Assembly: GCA_022592435.1 (NCBI GenBank)
Contig: JABYQS010000022.1
Coordinates: 186,001-250,000, forward strand
DNA: 64,000 bases
DNA from: Cerioporus squamosus
Taxonomy: Eukaryota; Basidiomycota; Agaricomycetes; Polyporales; Polyporaceae
Reading direction: 5' to 3'
Below the pieces are notes generated by a model. The model made no database searches. It was not told the origin of the DNA and was given only the letters and a program-made list of their open reading frames with translations. Below, one piece after another: positions 1 through 11,626 of the stretch. Within the stretch, counting starts at the first letter, position 1. Each line of letters starts with the position of its first letter. Made by a program: the position numbers and the translations under genes.

Positions 1-2220
1 TGAGGACGGTCTTGCCGAGGCTAGCTGCAGCGCGCACAGCAGCAGGGAGGTCGAGGTCGATAGCGAAGTCGGCGAGTTTTGAGTCCATGTGGTCCATTGC
101 CGGGATCACAGTCGCCAGGTTCGGGGTGCCATCGCGAGAGAAGAATTTGGTAGCATCGTCGAAGAGCTGAGAGGGCAGAGGAAAGCGTGAGCGAGCAGTG
201 GATGCGAGGCAAGGATGTCAGCGAGCGGCACAAGGCCAGCATGAGCCCAAAGAGGCAAGTGATGCGTGAGGGGCGCTAAAGGAGGGCGCACGGACCTTCA
301 ACACGTCGCGCAAGTGCTTCGCTATCTCCCACTCCTCCCTCGTCAGCTCTAGGTCACGGAACCCCTTGTCCAAGTCGCCGGTCATTCTCTCTATCGCTTT
401 CTGGTACTCCAAGGCGACGTCGAGCATTCGGAAGGTCGAATTCCACCGGGTACGCACATCGTGCGGCAAGACGCGCTTCGGGAGGCCAAGTCCATTGAGC
501 AGGTCGTACCAGGCGGGGAGGCTGACGGTGGACGAGTGCAGGATCTTCTGGGCGAGGGTCCGGAGCTGTGAGCAGTGTGAGCCAGCGACAGGTGAGTCAG
601 AATCGTCTGAACATCGTACCTTCATGAAGAGAAGCTTGACGGTGGGGATACCGGCGTGCAGGTCCTCACGGACCTCTTCATCAAGCTCATCCTCAGCGTC
701 CACGAGTCTGTCCACGTCATCGTCACCTGCGTCGTCCTCGCCAGCAGCCAGATCAAGCCCATCATCAAGATCGAGTCCCTCCATCAACGATTCGATGGCG
801 GCTTCAGCCTTGGTAAGTTCCTCGCCCTGCTTCTTCTTCTCCACGTCGAACAGCTTCAAGACTGCCTTCGCGCACAAGTTCACGATGTGGTCGAAGCACC
901 GGCCCCGCGTAGAGGCACCCGCGAAGCTCTCCACGCGCTTCTTGAGTTCCTCGACCATGGTATCGTTCGGTGTGGCGTTATCTGCGGTGACGCCCAAGAT
1001 CTGCGTACCGGTAAGTACGCCTTCGTATACAGGACATATGAAGCCTGGACGCTGACCTTTTCCGTGACCTTGAACCCATTCATCATCTCATGGAACACCC
1101 GCGCCATCGTCTCGCCGGTGTGTGACTCCGCGACCTCGACAACATCAAGCAGGAACGACAGTGGCTCGCCATTGTGATGAAGATGAACAGCGAAGGCGAT
1201 GAGAGCCTTGTGGTTCGGCGACGTCCAAGCATCCATAGTGTAATTCAATTCCCCGTCGAAGTCCTATGCCATACTGGTAAACCGAAGTTCTCCGTCACAT
1301 GCTGATCACGACTCACCTGCAGCATCTTAGTGATCCGGGCCCGGCACCGCTCGAATACTCGCTGTACATCCCGCGAGACCGTCTTTGGCGACGGCAGCTG
1401 GTACTCTGGCCGGCCGGTCTTCATCAACATGACGAACGCTCGGTCTGTCATGATGTCGTAAGGGCGATAGTTTTCCGCAACCCAGCGCACGATCCACGCG
1501 CTGGTCCCAGGTCAGTGTTCCATCAGATCATCATGTGTCGACATACTCACCGGATTTCCATGGCCGTGTGGTTCCGCGTAGAAAACTTTACCTTTCCCTT
1601 TCCGTTACGCTCGAAGAAGTCCGTGATTGTACCTGTCCGTCCGAATGCCTCGACCCCGGGGCGCGCAGCCGTGGCATTCCCCATCTGTTGGGCCTCAGCG
1701 AGGATGTCGGCGCCCCAGCAAGACTCCACATGGCGGCGGAGGTTGTGCGTTGATGTTTTGTCCTGTGTGTGCGTCCAGCGAGTGGCACTGTAAGTGCATC
1801 CGGGTTTTGCGCATTCGAAGCGGTAGCCAACATGTCCATCATCCCGCACGATCTTGATGTCGGGCTTGTAGAAGGCGTACACGGCGGCATTCCACCGCTT
1901 CTTTTTCTCCTCTTTCCGCATGTCTCAGTGGTGTCTCGGACATAATAGTTAGTTTACGTACCAAGCTTCTCCTCGGTCTTCTCACGTGGCTTCTCGACCT
2001 CGTCTTCTGACCCACTGGGGATCTCGATGGGTTCAGTAGACTTAGTCGCGTTTGATCCGGCGACTGAGGCACTGTCCGAGCCGCTGTCCGAGCTGTCGTC
2101 CGTGACCTTCGACTTCTTGCGCCGTGTGATGCGAAGCTTGTCAGATAGATTAGATGCCTTACGCTTGACGGCCTTGACGGCCTTTTCGGCGGCTGCCTTG
2201 AGCTTCTTTGGTGGCCCCAT
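1..2220 (-). CDS. hAT transposase, N-terminal and catalytic part (partial)
   Basis: Cut-and-paste transposase of the hAT superfamily, partial at its C-terminus. Exons on the minus strand give, in order: a Lys/Ala-rich basic start (ATG at 2218-2220, MGPPKKLK) and Ser/Asp-rich linker (2220-1954); a BED-type zinc finger (1547-1921) with FECAKPGC and HNLRRHVESC as metal ligands; a helical segment (1245-1490); the catalytic region with DAWTSPNHK (about 1230) and TADNA (about 985), which carry hAT acidic residues; an Asp-rich insertion (about 690-760); and the conserved RTRWNSTFRML block (about 420-450). The C-terminal hAT dimerisation region and last acidic residue are off the left edge. Several GT-AG introns separate the blocks. 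No stop is obvious inside the visible exons, so it may be intact, but this cannot be judged without the missing end. Confidence 0.8.
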
Positions 2221-2532
2221 CAGGGATGGTTTGGTTGGCAGCCCTGTTGCGCGGACTTCGTGTATAGGTTGCCTTGCTTACCTCATCTCCGTATCTGGCA
2301 ACAACTATACAGTTCTATCAATCCTTCCGGGGAACTCCGGGAAGCGTGTAAATGTGTGCTTTAAGTCAGCAATAAGTGCAATAATTGAACTTATAATTAT
2401 GTCCTGCCACTGCTGGGAATGCCACCTGTCAGGGAAGGGTATAGTAAGGGTATAAGGGTAGCTGGATGGCTACCCTGACCCCTACCCCTGTGTACCCTAC
2501 CCTCGTACCCTCGAGGGCCACCGAGACCCCTG
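1..2532 (-). mobile_element. hAT DNA transposon, 5' half (truncated by window edge)
   Basis: A hAT-type element whose transposase reads on the minus strand and runs off the left edge. The proposed terminus on its upstream side is at about 2532: read on the minus strand it begins CAGGGGTCTCGG, the usual hAT CAGGG-type start, followed by subterminal GGGTA/TACCC-rich repeats (about 2445-2510) including a short palindrome GGGTAGC-tggatg-GCTACCC. The next 8 bases (tcatgcac, 2533-2540) are the candidate target duplication. Its partner and the other terminus are outside the window, so the boundary is inferred. Confidence 0.6.
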
Positions 2533-2540
2533 TCATGCAC

Positions 2541-3667
2541 TACACCAAAGCACAACAACGGTCAGCCCCGCCTGGTCCTGGTGGCGCACGACGAGATGAC
2601 CGCACAAGCTCACGACGGCAAGCATTGGAGTTGGTTGCTTAATGGGGAGTCGCCCATCAAGAAGAAAGGTCCCGGTCGTGGGCTTCATCAGAGCGATTTC
2701 ATTTGCTCCACGGTCGGCTGGTTAAGTGAAGCAAGTATCACTCTCGAGTACGGCAAGAACCACGAAGGGTTCTGGAACAGCGAGCTTTTCTGCAAGCAGG
2801 TATGTCCGAACCGTGACCGCGCCGACTCAAGCTTTGGTGCCTACTGATGTCTTCTATCTTTGCAGCTGACAGAGAAGTTCTTTGCGGCCTTCCGCAAAGC
2901 ACACGGGCCTGGGTATGTCACAGTTGTCCTTGTGGACAATTCACAGGGCCACTCGTGTTACGCCGAGGACGCTCTCGGTGTCTCGAAGATGAACTTCCGG
3001 CCTGGGGGTGCGCAAGCGCGTATGCGTGATGGATGGTATATGAAGGATGGGCAGAAGGTGACACAGGAGATGAATTTCCCACCCGACCACCCGCATCATC
3101 CCAATGAGCCAAAGGGCATGAAGGCCGTGCTAACCGAGCGCGGACTGTGGAGGAGCGGCCTGACGATGAAGTGCAAAGGCTGCTGCGATGACGATGCCAC
3201 AGCATGCTGTGCAACACGCATCCTGGAACGTCAACCCGACTTCCTCGCGCAGAAGTCCCGGGTGGAGGAGATCATCGAGGCGGAAGGTATTGTGCCTTTG
3301 CATGCTTCATCAAAATAATTTGACTTGAATGCTCACATCTTACTCAGGACACATCTGCACCTTCCTGCCAAAGTTCCATTGCGAGACCAATTTCATCGAG
3401 TATTTCTGGGGTGCCGTCAAGAAATGGCTTCGAGAACATTGCGACTATACTTTCGAAACCCTCCGTCAGAACATGCCAAAAGTGCTTCGATCAGTGTCCG
3501 TTTAGCTCATCCGGAAGTGGGAACATCGGGCATGGCGATTCATTGATGCATACGGGGAGGGACTTGGAGCTCGCGAGGCTCAGAAGAAGGTGAAAGAGTT
3601 CAGTTCTCGTAAGTATACGTCACACCGTCGCATCCCCGAGCAGCTTGCTCGCGCGATGGATGCATGA
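2541..3667 (+). pseudogene. DDE-type transposase relic, 5'-truncated with in-frame stop
   Basis: Transposase of the DDE superfamily found in basidiomycete genomes. Three exons are visible: to about 2808 (VAHDEMTAQ, first catalytic Asp; GLHQSDFICSTVGWL), about 2866-3284 (VDNSQGHS, second Asp; MNFPPDHPHHPNEPKG; a Cys-rich patch CKGCCDDDATACC) and about 3349-3667 (NFIEYFWGAVKKWL, the acidic third residue; RKWEHR). The helix-turn-helix N-terminus is absent: the frame stays open back to about 2541, where the hAT terminus is placed. A TAG at 3503-3505 interrupts the frame before the conserved RKWEH block. It therefore looks like a dead copy, split by the neighbouring hAT. Assignment to a DDE transposase is firm; the exact superfamily (pogo/Tc1-like or other) is not. 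Confidence 0.75.
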
Positions 3668-3822
3668 TGTCATGTATCTTACATATAAATGCTACCATAT
3701 CGGGTAATTAGGCGCGCATATCACGTGCCTGAGACACCCCCGGAAGCTCAACTTCGTCAATTTTGAAGATGTCAGAGGATGCTCTATAGCTTTTGTTCCT
3801 ATACGTCTCTAGTCTCTATTGT

Positions 3823-4420
3823 CTACAGGACTAAGGAATCGGACGAAATCCGGGGTACCTGCATCTTGTTGGAAAAAGTGGTGGCCTCTAGCCGGAGTGC
3901 ACCATAAAACTCTGCTTCTTTCTTGAGTGCGTCGACGCGGCACATACTATACGCCACCTTGCAAACACCGGTGATGCAGTCCTCTGTGAGATTCCCGTCT
4001 ATGATTTGGTGCAGCTCAGCACGGAAGACCTGCGTGTTGCCGTCCTCTGAGTCATCGTATATGAGCTCTTTGAGAGTGGCCGTTATGGTGTGGGTGATGG
4101 CCGGATGGTGGACAAAGTCGTCGAGGAGGTCCCATTCCGCATCATCAGACTCGGAGGCCGCGGGCTGAGCTGTTGCAACCAGATGGTCAACCTCGAACTG
4201 GGAAGACACGTCGCTAGGCCACTGTAGTTGAACGGTTGAAGGTTGCATGTGAAGCTCAGGCATCTGGACGAGCAAGCAAACCGGTGATGGGAGATGTTCT
4301 GGTAACACAAGGGCCTCCTCGAGCTTCACAGCTTATGTATTCACATTACTGTCGACCGTGAGAGCGTACCGGCATATCCCGATTCGCTCTCCTGGGGAAG
4401 AGCAACCAACGGCTGAGGCT
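3823..4420 (-). CDS. Hypothetical acidic protein, partial gene
   Basis: Not recognised. An open frame of about 165 codons (4329-3823, minus) joins across a probable 46 nt intron (donor gtacgc near 4372, acceptor ataag near 4326) to a short upstream exon reading ESESGYA. The protein is acidic (SESDDAEWDLLDDF near the middle) with no clear membrane segment or zinc motif; a helical stretch with KKEAEFYGALRLEATTF lies near the C-terminus. No ATG was found that fits the start, so the 5' end is unresolved and it could be a remnant wedged between the transposase relic and the gypsy LTR. Confidence 0.35.
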
Positions 4421-4604
4421 GTTACCACCCAACCTCTTTCGAGGACAAGTGAATGCCCCCGCAGGGCAAGTGTCATGCTATTGAAGGTGTGATTGTCGCT
4501 GTCTGAAACACACTCGGCTAATTTCTGAGGATGACTAGGACTGCCTGTGTGCCGCCACAGTCCCTCCCCGGAAAGTGTTCAATCTCGTTCTGGACATGGC
4601 AGGG

Positions 4605-5131
4605 TGTTGAACTTACTATGGACTATGTGTTGAACTTACTATGGACTATGTACATTAGTTGCGCATTAGGCGCTATGGGCACAGCCTCTTACGATTAGAT
4701 CTTAGGCTATGTGTTACGACTATCACAGGAGTTATCAGTAACGGACTTGTACTTTTACTCTCACGCGATCAGTTTGTCTTATTGTACTACTAGTTAGGCA
4801 AGTCTCCAGAACGTTCTTGTATATTCTAGTTCATTCTCTTTGTTGTTACTTCAGAAGAGTACAGACACGAGTAGTACTTACCAGAACCTTCTCTACAAGT
4901 ACTAGAACATTCTTCCGCAGCTTCACAACTTGTATATAAGGGGCGACGTCTCAGAGCGACCCCCAGCTTTCAGTCTCCTTTGCGAATAACGAACCGTTCC
5001 TCGTTATACTCGCTTTCACCCGATCTTACTAGTGTTCCCCTTCGATAAGGTGAACCGTACTAGTAAGAGTTCAGCATAGGCTTTATACTAGGGTTCGCCT
5101 CGGAGTAGGCAACCTGGACTAGTATATTGCA
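4605..5131 (+). repeat. 5' LTR of gypsy element
   Basis: The LTR begins TGTTGAACTTAC. Its first 23 bases are present twice in tandem (4605-4627 and 4628-4650), so the true start is one of these. TATATAAG at 4933-4940 is the likely promoter TATA box. The end is placed at ...tattgca (5131), with a TGG-starting candidate primer-binding site at 5138. The first ~80 bases closely match a second LTR at 23924, after which the two diverge. The right boundary is approximate because no 3' LTR is available for alignment. Confidence 0.65.
4933..4940 (+). promoter_or_regulatory. LTR TATA box
   Basis: TATATAAG followed by a GC-rich stretch (gggcgacg) inside the LTR. The same TATATAAG motif sits at an equivalent place in the LTR at 23924 (24279-24286), which supports it as the retrotransposon core promoter. 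Confidence 0.5.
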
Positions 5132-5227
5132 GGCGGCTGGACAGAACGACCTTTAAGGCTCTTTGGTTTAAGGTCACGCTCGAAAGCGTAACATTAGACT
5201 GAAAGCTTTAACTCTCCACTTATCCAA

Positions 5228-6073
5228 GTGCAGAGAACCACCTACAACGAACGAAGATATCCCTTTCTCACTCGAAAGTTGAGAAAGAGACAGACAGCCA
5301 AAACGGCGGAGAACAGGATAGACCATCCTCTTCTCAGAAGACCAGGAGACGCACAGAACCAGACGACGAACAGGGGCAAACCCTTACCCACTTTACCATC
5401 GCTTTACATCCCAGTAACGCGACCAGCTACCCCACACCCTTACAGTCGAGGCATCTCGTCTGTAATCCCTTTCGTCGAAAATATCTCCTCCGCATACTCG
5501 AGTCCGAGCACTCTTGTACAACCAGGAGAACCCGCGTTTCACAGAACCCCAGAGTGGCAAGAGTATAGAAGCTCTTTAACCACTAGCGAAGGAAGACCCA
5601 GAGCCGAAGATATCCTTATACCGGCTCAACCAAGTCCAGAGTCGAGCGGAGCTGACTCAGACTACCCCGAGACAAGCGTAGAAAGATCCTCAACAGCAGG
5701 ACTGTTCTACCGAAGAGCACAAGTCGCCGTACACGCGATCGATACACTTCAGGTTATAGCAAGTAACCTAGAAGTACTCAGACAGGAAGACTTTGCAGGA
5801 GAATATCGCGAAGCTCTCGAACGAGCTCATCGATACACCGCCAAAGTCCTTCAGACCCTCGAGCACATTCCAAGAGAAGTTGTCGAACCTTCGTCCAGGA
5901 TTCGAAACTTTGCGGAATATCTCCAGTACCAGATTGATCACCTACGAGCAAAGGTCATCAATCCAGAGAACCTCTCAGATCCAGAACTCGACAGAGACAT
6001 AAAGAAACTGCGTAGTTGCCTCCGAGCTAGGGAACTACACCGACAGTTTCTTCGAGACAACCAACGTGTATGA
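5228..6073 (+). CDS. Gypsy-associated upstream ORF, no ATG
   Basis: A 281-codon open frame between the LTR and gag. The frame is closed upstream at about 5195 and contains no in-frame ATG; its first codon here is GTG at 5228, so translation must use a non-ATG codon, splicing or another mechanism, or the ATG was lost. The product is basic at the N-terminus (RKLRKRQTAKTA), then Pro/Ser-rich, then helical in its last 120 residues (VAVHAIDTLQVIASNLEVL; REALERAHRYTAKVLQTLEHI), compatible with a capsid-like or coiled-coil segment. Its TGA stop (6071-6073) overlaps the ATG of gag (6070-6072) as ATGA, suggesting coupled termination and reinitiation. No family assigned. Confidence 0.45.
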   Translation: MQRTTYNERRYPFLTRKLRKRQTAKTAENRIDHPLLRRPGDAQNQTTNRGKPLPTLPSLYIPVTRPATPHPYSRGISSVIPFVENISSAYSSPSTLVQPGEPAFHRTPEWQEYRSSLTTSEGRPRAEDILIPAQPSPESSGADSDYPETSVERSSTAGLFYRRAQVAVHAIDTLQVIASNLEVLRQEDFAGEYREALERAHRYTAKVLQTLEHIPREVVEPSSRIRNFAEYLQYQIDHLRAKVINPENLSDPELDRDIKKLRSCLRARELHRQFLRDNQRV

Positions 6074-7908
6074 GTCCAAAAGGAACATACAGTTGTCAAC
6101 GTCTATATCATCTCTTCGATACCGACAAGACCAGAGACATCCACTACAAGGAAACAACTGGTCGGTGGAATCAGTGCACACACCCACGCTGTCCACTACG
6201 GTACAATACAGACCAGATCCCACCACACATTACGATTCCGAAGAGCGCAGTACGAGCAGAACGAACGCAGGAGAGAAAGATCACTCAGGTATATCAAACA
6301 GGACCAGCAATTGAAAGTAGCCCAGCACCAGCAGGAACCCGAGCAACTGCAAGTCCGAGGATATCATCAGGATCATTTCTCAGTCCTCAAGTACAGTTAA
6401 CGTCGTTGCCAAGTCCACTCGCAACAATATCGAGCCTAAGGGCAGAATCAGAATCCGAGACACCCTCACCATCTGGTCAGGTAGAACCAGAACGAGCCGA
6501 GACACCGAGAACCGATTCAGAAAAATCAGATACAGAATCAATCCAGCCAGAGAGACAGAAGACACCGGAGTCCGAAGTCTTACCGTACGCAAGTTTACCG
6601 CATTCAGAACACAACACACCACCAGAGACACCCGTACGGAAAGCAATACCATCCTTCATGTCGAACACAGCAACAATCATACCCGGAACATCCATTTCCA
6701 CTGCCCACGGATATGCCTTTCAGCCAGGGCAACACACAAGTGGCAGCGGTGGATACATGGGTGGAAGCGGGTCGATGGGACAGCCAGTCACCGGAACAGC
6801 GCCCGTCGCGACAGCGACCTCAGGAGGCGCCGTCGGACAGACAAGTGGCGGAGGTGGAGGGTCCAATCCCAATCCAAACCCAGGAGGGAGTGGAGGAGGC
6901 GGTGGTGGAGGTGGAGGCGGAGGCCCCAATCCAAACCCCGGACCAAATCCTCCAAATCCAAATCCAGGACCAGGCAATCCGCAAGGACAGCCTATTCCGC
7001 CCGTCATTCCGCACGGAAAGGGAAAGATCAAAGACCCTGAGGTCTTTAACGGAGATCGGAGTAAAACTCGATCTTTCCTCAACCAACTCTTTCTACTATT
7101 CACAGCACGAGCACACGATTTCCCTGACGATACCACCAAAGTGGCCACCGCTTTATCCTTCATGGAAGGAGAAAACATCAACTACTGGAAAGACACGGCA
7201 ATCAGGAGGGCGGAAGAGGAAGTACAGCCAGGCATTCCCCGAGGTTTCGATACCTGGGCTGTCTTCAAACAAAACTTCCAAGCCTCATTTGCACCAGTAG
7301 ATGAAGTCGACGACTCTATGGTCAACATAACCACCATTCAACTCAAAGACTACGCATCAGTCGACGAGTTCAATGCGAGGTTTATGGACCTAGCCCTCAA
7401 AGGAAATATTCTGGACCCGACAGCGCAGCTTGCGTTATATCGACAAGCACTACCAGAATATTTGTTGAGGAAGATAGCAGTCTCCTACCCTGCGCCAACA
7501 ACTATCGCAGAGTGGATGACCAGGACAAAGGAGTTGGATCACAGCTATCAACTCACCGAGAAGATTTTGGCAAACCGGAAGACACACCGGGCCAAAAATC
7601 CTAGAACCAAGAAAACAGTAAGAGCAGTGAATGTCGAACAGAACCCATCTCTCGACATTAACAAGCTCTCTGTCAAAGAACGACAAGAGTTACAGAGTAA
7701 GGGACTATGTTTCAGGTGTCGCAAACCTGGACATATATCTCGAGACTGTCCATCCGAACCTAAGCAAACCAGAAGACCTGTCAACCGGAAAGTACGACAG
7801 GTAGTCCAGGAAAGTTCAGACGACAGTGAGGAAGAGCAAGAAGATGATGACGAAGAAGAGCTTCAAGTTAACGCACTCAGAGCTACAGATTTCAATTCGG
7901 ATTTTTGA
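6070..7908 (+). CDS. gag: Gag polyprotein of gypsy retrotransposon
   Basis: Structural protein forming the virus-like particle, 612 codons, ATG at 6070. A short Cys/His motif near the start (CTHPRC) is followed by a long Pro/Ser/Thr/Glu-rich linker and a Gly/Pro/Asn low-complexity tract (about 6720-7010). A retrotransposon Gag domain follows (about 7020-7560; EVFNGDRSKTRSFLNQLF near its start). A zinc knuckle of CX2CX4HX4C form, CFRCRKPGHISRDC (about 7708-7749), binds nucleic acid. The C-terminus is acidic (DDSEEEQEDDDEEE). Gag ends with TGA at 7906-7908, and pol is open in the -1 frame across a TTTTT run at 7902-7906, a plausible frameshift site, though not a canonical heptamer. Gag appears intact. 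Confidence 0.9.
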   Translation: MSPKGTYSCQRLYHLFDTDKTRDIHYKETTGRWNQCTHPRCPLRYNTDQIPPHITIPKSAVRAERTQERKITQVYQTGPAIESSPAPAGTRATASPRISSGSFLSPQVQLTSLPSPLATISSLRAESESETPSPSGQVEPERAETPRTDSEKSDTESIQPERQKTPESEVLPYASLPHSEHNTPPETPVRKAIPSFMSNTATIIPGTSISTAHGYAFQPGQHTSGSGGYMGGSGSMGQPVTGTAPVATATSGGAVGQTSGGGGGSNPNPNPGGSGGGGGGGGGGGPNPNPGPNPPNPNPGPGNPQGQPIPPVIPHGKGKIKDPEVFNGDRSKTRSFLNQLFLLFTARAHDFPDDTTKVATALSFMEGENINYWKDTAIRRAEEEVQPGIPRGFDTWAVFKQNFQASFAPVDEVDDSMVNITTIQLKDYASVDEFNARFMDLALKGNILDPTAQLALYRQALPEYLLRKIAVSYPAPTTIAEWMTRTKELDHSYQLTEKILANRKTHRAKNPRTKKTVRAVNVEQNPSLDINKLSVKERQELQSKGLCFRCRKPGHISRDCPSEPKQTRRPVNRKVRQVVQESSDDSEEEQEDDDEEELQVNALRATDFNSDF

Positions 7909-10900
7909 GTGGGCAAGTCGACTCGACGCCGAACTTGCCTACTGACTTGCATGTAACTATAGTAACCAATACACAGCGGAGGCGTCATGCTCTGCTTATA
8001 CCCGGTTACATGCAAGTGGGAAACAAAGCCGTCGAAATCAAAGGGCTCATCGACACAGGTGCCGATGCTGTCATCGTCAATCAGAAAATTGTTGAAAGAT
8101 ACAATCTACCAACCGTTAGACTACCAAAGACTCTGACATTCCGGAACGCGGATGACAGTGTCAACAAGATGGGAACCATTACACACCGGGTGGAAGGCAC
8201 TTTCAATATCAACGGAAAAAAGTTGCCTACCAATTGGTATGTTGCCGATATAGGACGAGACGATGTCTTATTCGGCATGCCATGGATCCGCAAGTATAAC
8301 CCAAACATTGATTGGGAGAGTGGTCGAATCACCATTCCTTCCGATGTCATAAAGAGACAACAGCGGATCCATAAATACCAATCGGAACACGATCCACCAG
8401 ACGGAATGTTATGGGGATTCCCAAGTCAACCGGAGGACCGCGACCTAGTCGTATCCTTCATACAGACAAGCAATGAAGGGGAAGACGACTTAGACCCAGA
8501 GGAGCTAGATAAACTCACACATAACCCCTCACGAACCATTGAAAGATGGTATCGAAGAAAGCAAGTTCGAAAGATCAATAAGTCTACCGAGATAGCTATC
8601 GCAGCAAAGAAAGACCAGAAGGAGAAGACTTTGGACGAAATTCTGCCAGAATTCGTCAAAGACTTCAGAACTGTCTTCGAGAAGAAGGCTGCTGATAGAT
8701 TTCCACCATCACGACCTTGGGATCACGCTATCGAGTTCAAGAAGGAATTCGATTATCACACCAAGGGATCCTGGAGGAAGATCTATCCACTGACATATAC
8801 GGAACGACTCGAACTAGACAAGTTCATCGCAGAAAACCTCGAGAAAGGATACATTCGAAAATCCAAATCCCCGCTCGCCTCACCCTTCTTTTTCGTCACA
8901 AAGAAGGACGGAAGCCTTAGGCCAGTACAAGACTACCGGGCCTTGAACGAAGGGACGATAAAGAATGCATACCCACTACCTTTGATAAGTGATATCATAG
9001 ATCGCTTAAAAGGTGCCAACGTCTTCACCAAACTCGATGTGCGAGCAGGATACAATAATGTTCGCATCAAAGAAGGCGATCAGTGGAAAGCAGCGTTTAT
9101 CACCCCGAATGGACTATTCGAACCAACAGTCATGTTTTTTGGATTGTGCAACGCACCAGCCACATTCCAAAACATGATGAACGATTTCGAGACATGTTAC
9201 AAGAAGGATGGTTAGTCATCTACATGGATGACATACTCATCTTCTCAGACAATCTCGAAACCCATCACGAACGAACACGAAGAGTTCTACAGAGGTTACA
9301 AGAAAGCGACCTATACCTGAAGGCGGAAAAATGTGAATTCGATAAACAAGAAGTCGAATTCCTAGGATCGATCATCCGCCCTGGAGTAGTCGCCATGGAC
9401 CCAGTAAAACTCAAGGCAATCAACGACTGGGAGCCACCGAGAACGGTTAAACAAGTTCAAGCATTCTTAGGGTTCGCAAACTTCTATCGACGATTTATTC
9501 GAGACTATTCAAAAATCGTGCGACCCCTTACGGAACTCACAAAGAAAGACAAACCATTTTTATGGTCCGAAGATTGTCAACAAACATTCGATACTCTTAA
9601 AAAACGGTTTACTGAAGAACCAATTCTTCAGATCCCCGATCCAGATAAACCATTTCAGATCGAATGCGATGCGTCAAAGGTTGCGACAGGCGCAGTCTTA
9701 CGCCAACAAGGACCTGATGGACTATGGCACCCTTGTGCATATCTATCTAAGTCCTTTACGCAAGCTGAACGGAACTACCAGATTTATGATCGAGAACTTC
9801 TAGCCATCATTCGAGCACTCGAAGCATGGCGACACTTTTTACAGGGTTCACCACATCCTGTAGAAGTACTCTCAGATCATAAGAATCTGACATACTTCCG
9901 GACGGCGCAGAAGCTAAACCGGAGACAAGCACGATGGCATTTATTCCTATCGGAATTTAACATCGTACTCAAACACCAACCCGGCAATTCTCTCACCCAA
10001 GCAGACGCCCTTTCTCGGAGATCAGGGCATGACGGGGGGGAGAATGACAACAAAGATATTGTTGTCCTAGAACCTGAACTTTTTGCCAAAGCTGTTAACG
10101 TAGAGTTGCAAGAACGAATTCGCAACAGCAAGCTACGAGACACAGCGGTGGTAGAGTTCATTACCCAAAAAGGAAACGCTACCAAACGCCCCGAATTTGG
10201 AAATCTCGATGACTGGTCCGACGACGAAGGCATACTCCTATACAAAGATAGGGTATATGTCCCTCCAGACGAACAACTCTATCGTGATATCGTCAAGATA
10301 TATCACGATGCACCAGTTATGGGACATCCAGGGATTCAAAAGACATATGACTTAGTGAAAAGGGAATACATCTGGCCGGGCATGCGCAAATTTATAACCC
10401 AATACGTAAAGGGTTGTTCAGCATGCCAAATCAACAAGGTCAATACACACCCTATCAAACCAGGTCTTATGCCAATCCCACATAGCGGCGACACGAGACC
10501 ATTCAAGACCATCACCATGGACTACATCACCGATCTACCCGAGTCAGATGGCTACAATGCTATCCAGGTAGTAGTAGACCATGATGTATCCAAAGCAGCA
10601 GTATTCTCTCCTTGCACAAAGAATGTCACGGCTGAAGAAGCCATGGACATATTGCAACGAGATGTATACCGCAGATTTGGATTACCCTCCAAGATCATAT
10701 CAGATAGGGGGCCTCAGTTCATTTCCAAGGCATTCAAAGAACTGCATCGAAACCTAGGAATTGAGACAGCCCTTAGTACGGCATATCATCCACAAACAGA
10801 TGGAGAAACAGAACGAGTAAACCAAGAACTCGATCTAGCCCTTCGACTCTATTGTGCCAACAATCCTGAGAACTGGGCAAAGCTCTTACCCCAGTTCGAA

Positions 10901-11563
10901 TTTGCACACAATCAGCGTACACATTCAGTCACGGGAAAATCTCCATTCGAACTTCTATACGGATACCAACCGGAAGCAGTTGGAACAATAAGGACCAACC
11001 AAAAGCATCCGAGCACGGAAGACCGACTCCGCAGTCTTCAAGAAGCCAGGGAGAACACAATTGCTGCGCATGCACAGGCCGCCGCAGCAATGGCTAGAAG
11101 ACTTCCAGCCGGAGTAGTTCCGCTCAAGAAGGGGGACAAAGTTCTTCTCGATACAAAGAACCTTAGACTCCCATATGCTTCAAGGAAATTAACCCCAAAG
11201 CGAGTAGGACCTTTCACAATAACAAAGGTCATGGGGCCGGTCACGTTCGAACTCAAACTCCCGAGCACATGGAAGATTCACCCAGTTTTCCACGCAGCAC
11301 TACTCACCCCCTATCGAACAACAAAAGAACACGGTCCGGACTACGCCCGACCACCTCCAATCCCAACACCTGACCCAGACGAAGGGTCACAAGAATGGGA
11401 AGTCGAAGCCATTCTGAATCACAGGACCAGGAGGAACAAAAGACAGTTCCTCATAGCGTGGAAAGGATGGCCGACATCGGAGAATTCATGGGAGCCAGAG
11501 AGTCATCTCAAACATGCGCAAACACTTCTGCGCAACTATAAAAGCAGGCATAAGCTGAAGTGA
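7905..11563 (+). pseudogene. pol: Pol polyprotein of gypsy retrotransposon, frameshifted in RT
   Basis: Protease with LIDTGADAV (about 8046-8072), then reverse transcriptase beginning near 8800 (LRPVQDYRALN; FTKLDVRAGYNN). At about 9183-9195 the reading frame is lost just after QNMMND and resumes in another frame as FRDMLQEGWLVIYMDD, so the YMDD catalytic motif lies beyond a small deletion. Downstream are RNase H (IECDASKVATGAVL; DRELLAIIRAL; SDHKNL), an HHCC integrase zinc finger (HPGIQKTYDLVKREYIWPGM; CSACQ), the integrase core with MDYITDLP, SDRGPQF and a YHPQTDGETERVNQ block, and a C-terminal chromodomain (FLIAWKGWPTSENSWEPESHL, here spanning about 11449-11511). The chromodomain normally steers insertion to marked chromatin. 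The frameshift inside RT cannot be a programmed signal, so this copy is defective. Confidence 0.9.
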
Positions 11564-11626
11564 ACAGAACAACCCACTCTCCACTTTAGCCAGGGCCTAA
11601 AACACCATCACTACTCTCTTCTTACC

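Noticed and set aside
6720..7181. Minus-strand Gly/Pro-rich open frame opposite gag
   Set aside because: Mirror of the low-complexity Gly/Pro/Asn tract in gag; no independent coding evidence.
7899..7910. Canonical -1 frameshift heptamer between gag and pol
   Set aside because: The TTTTT run is not in the X XXY YYZ phase relative to the gag frame, so only a generic slippery run can be claimed.
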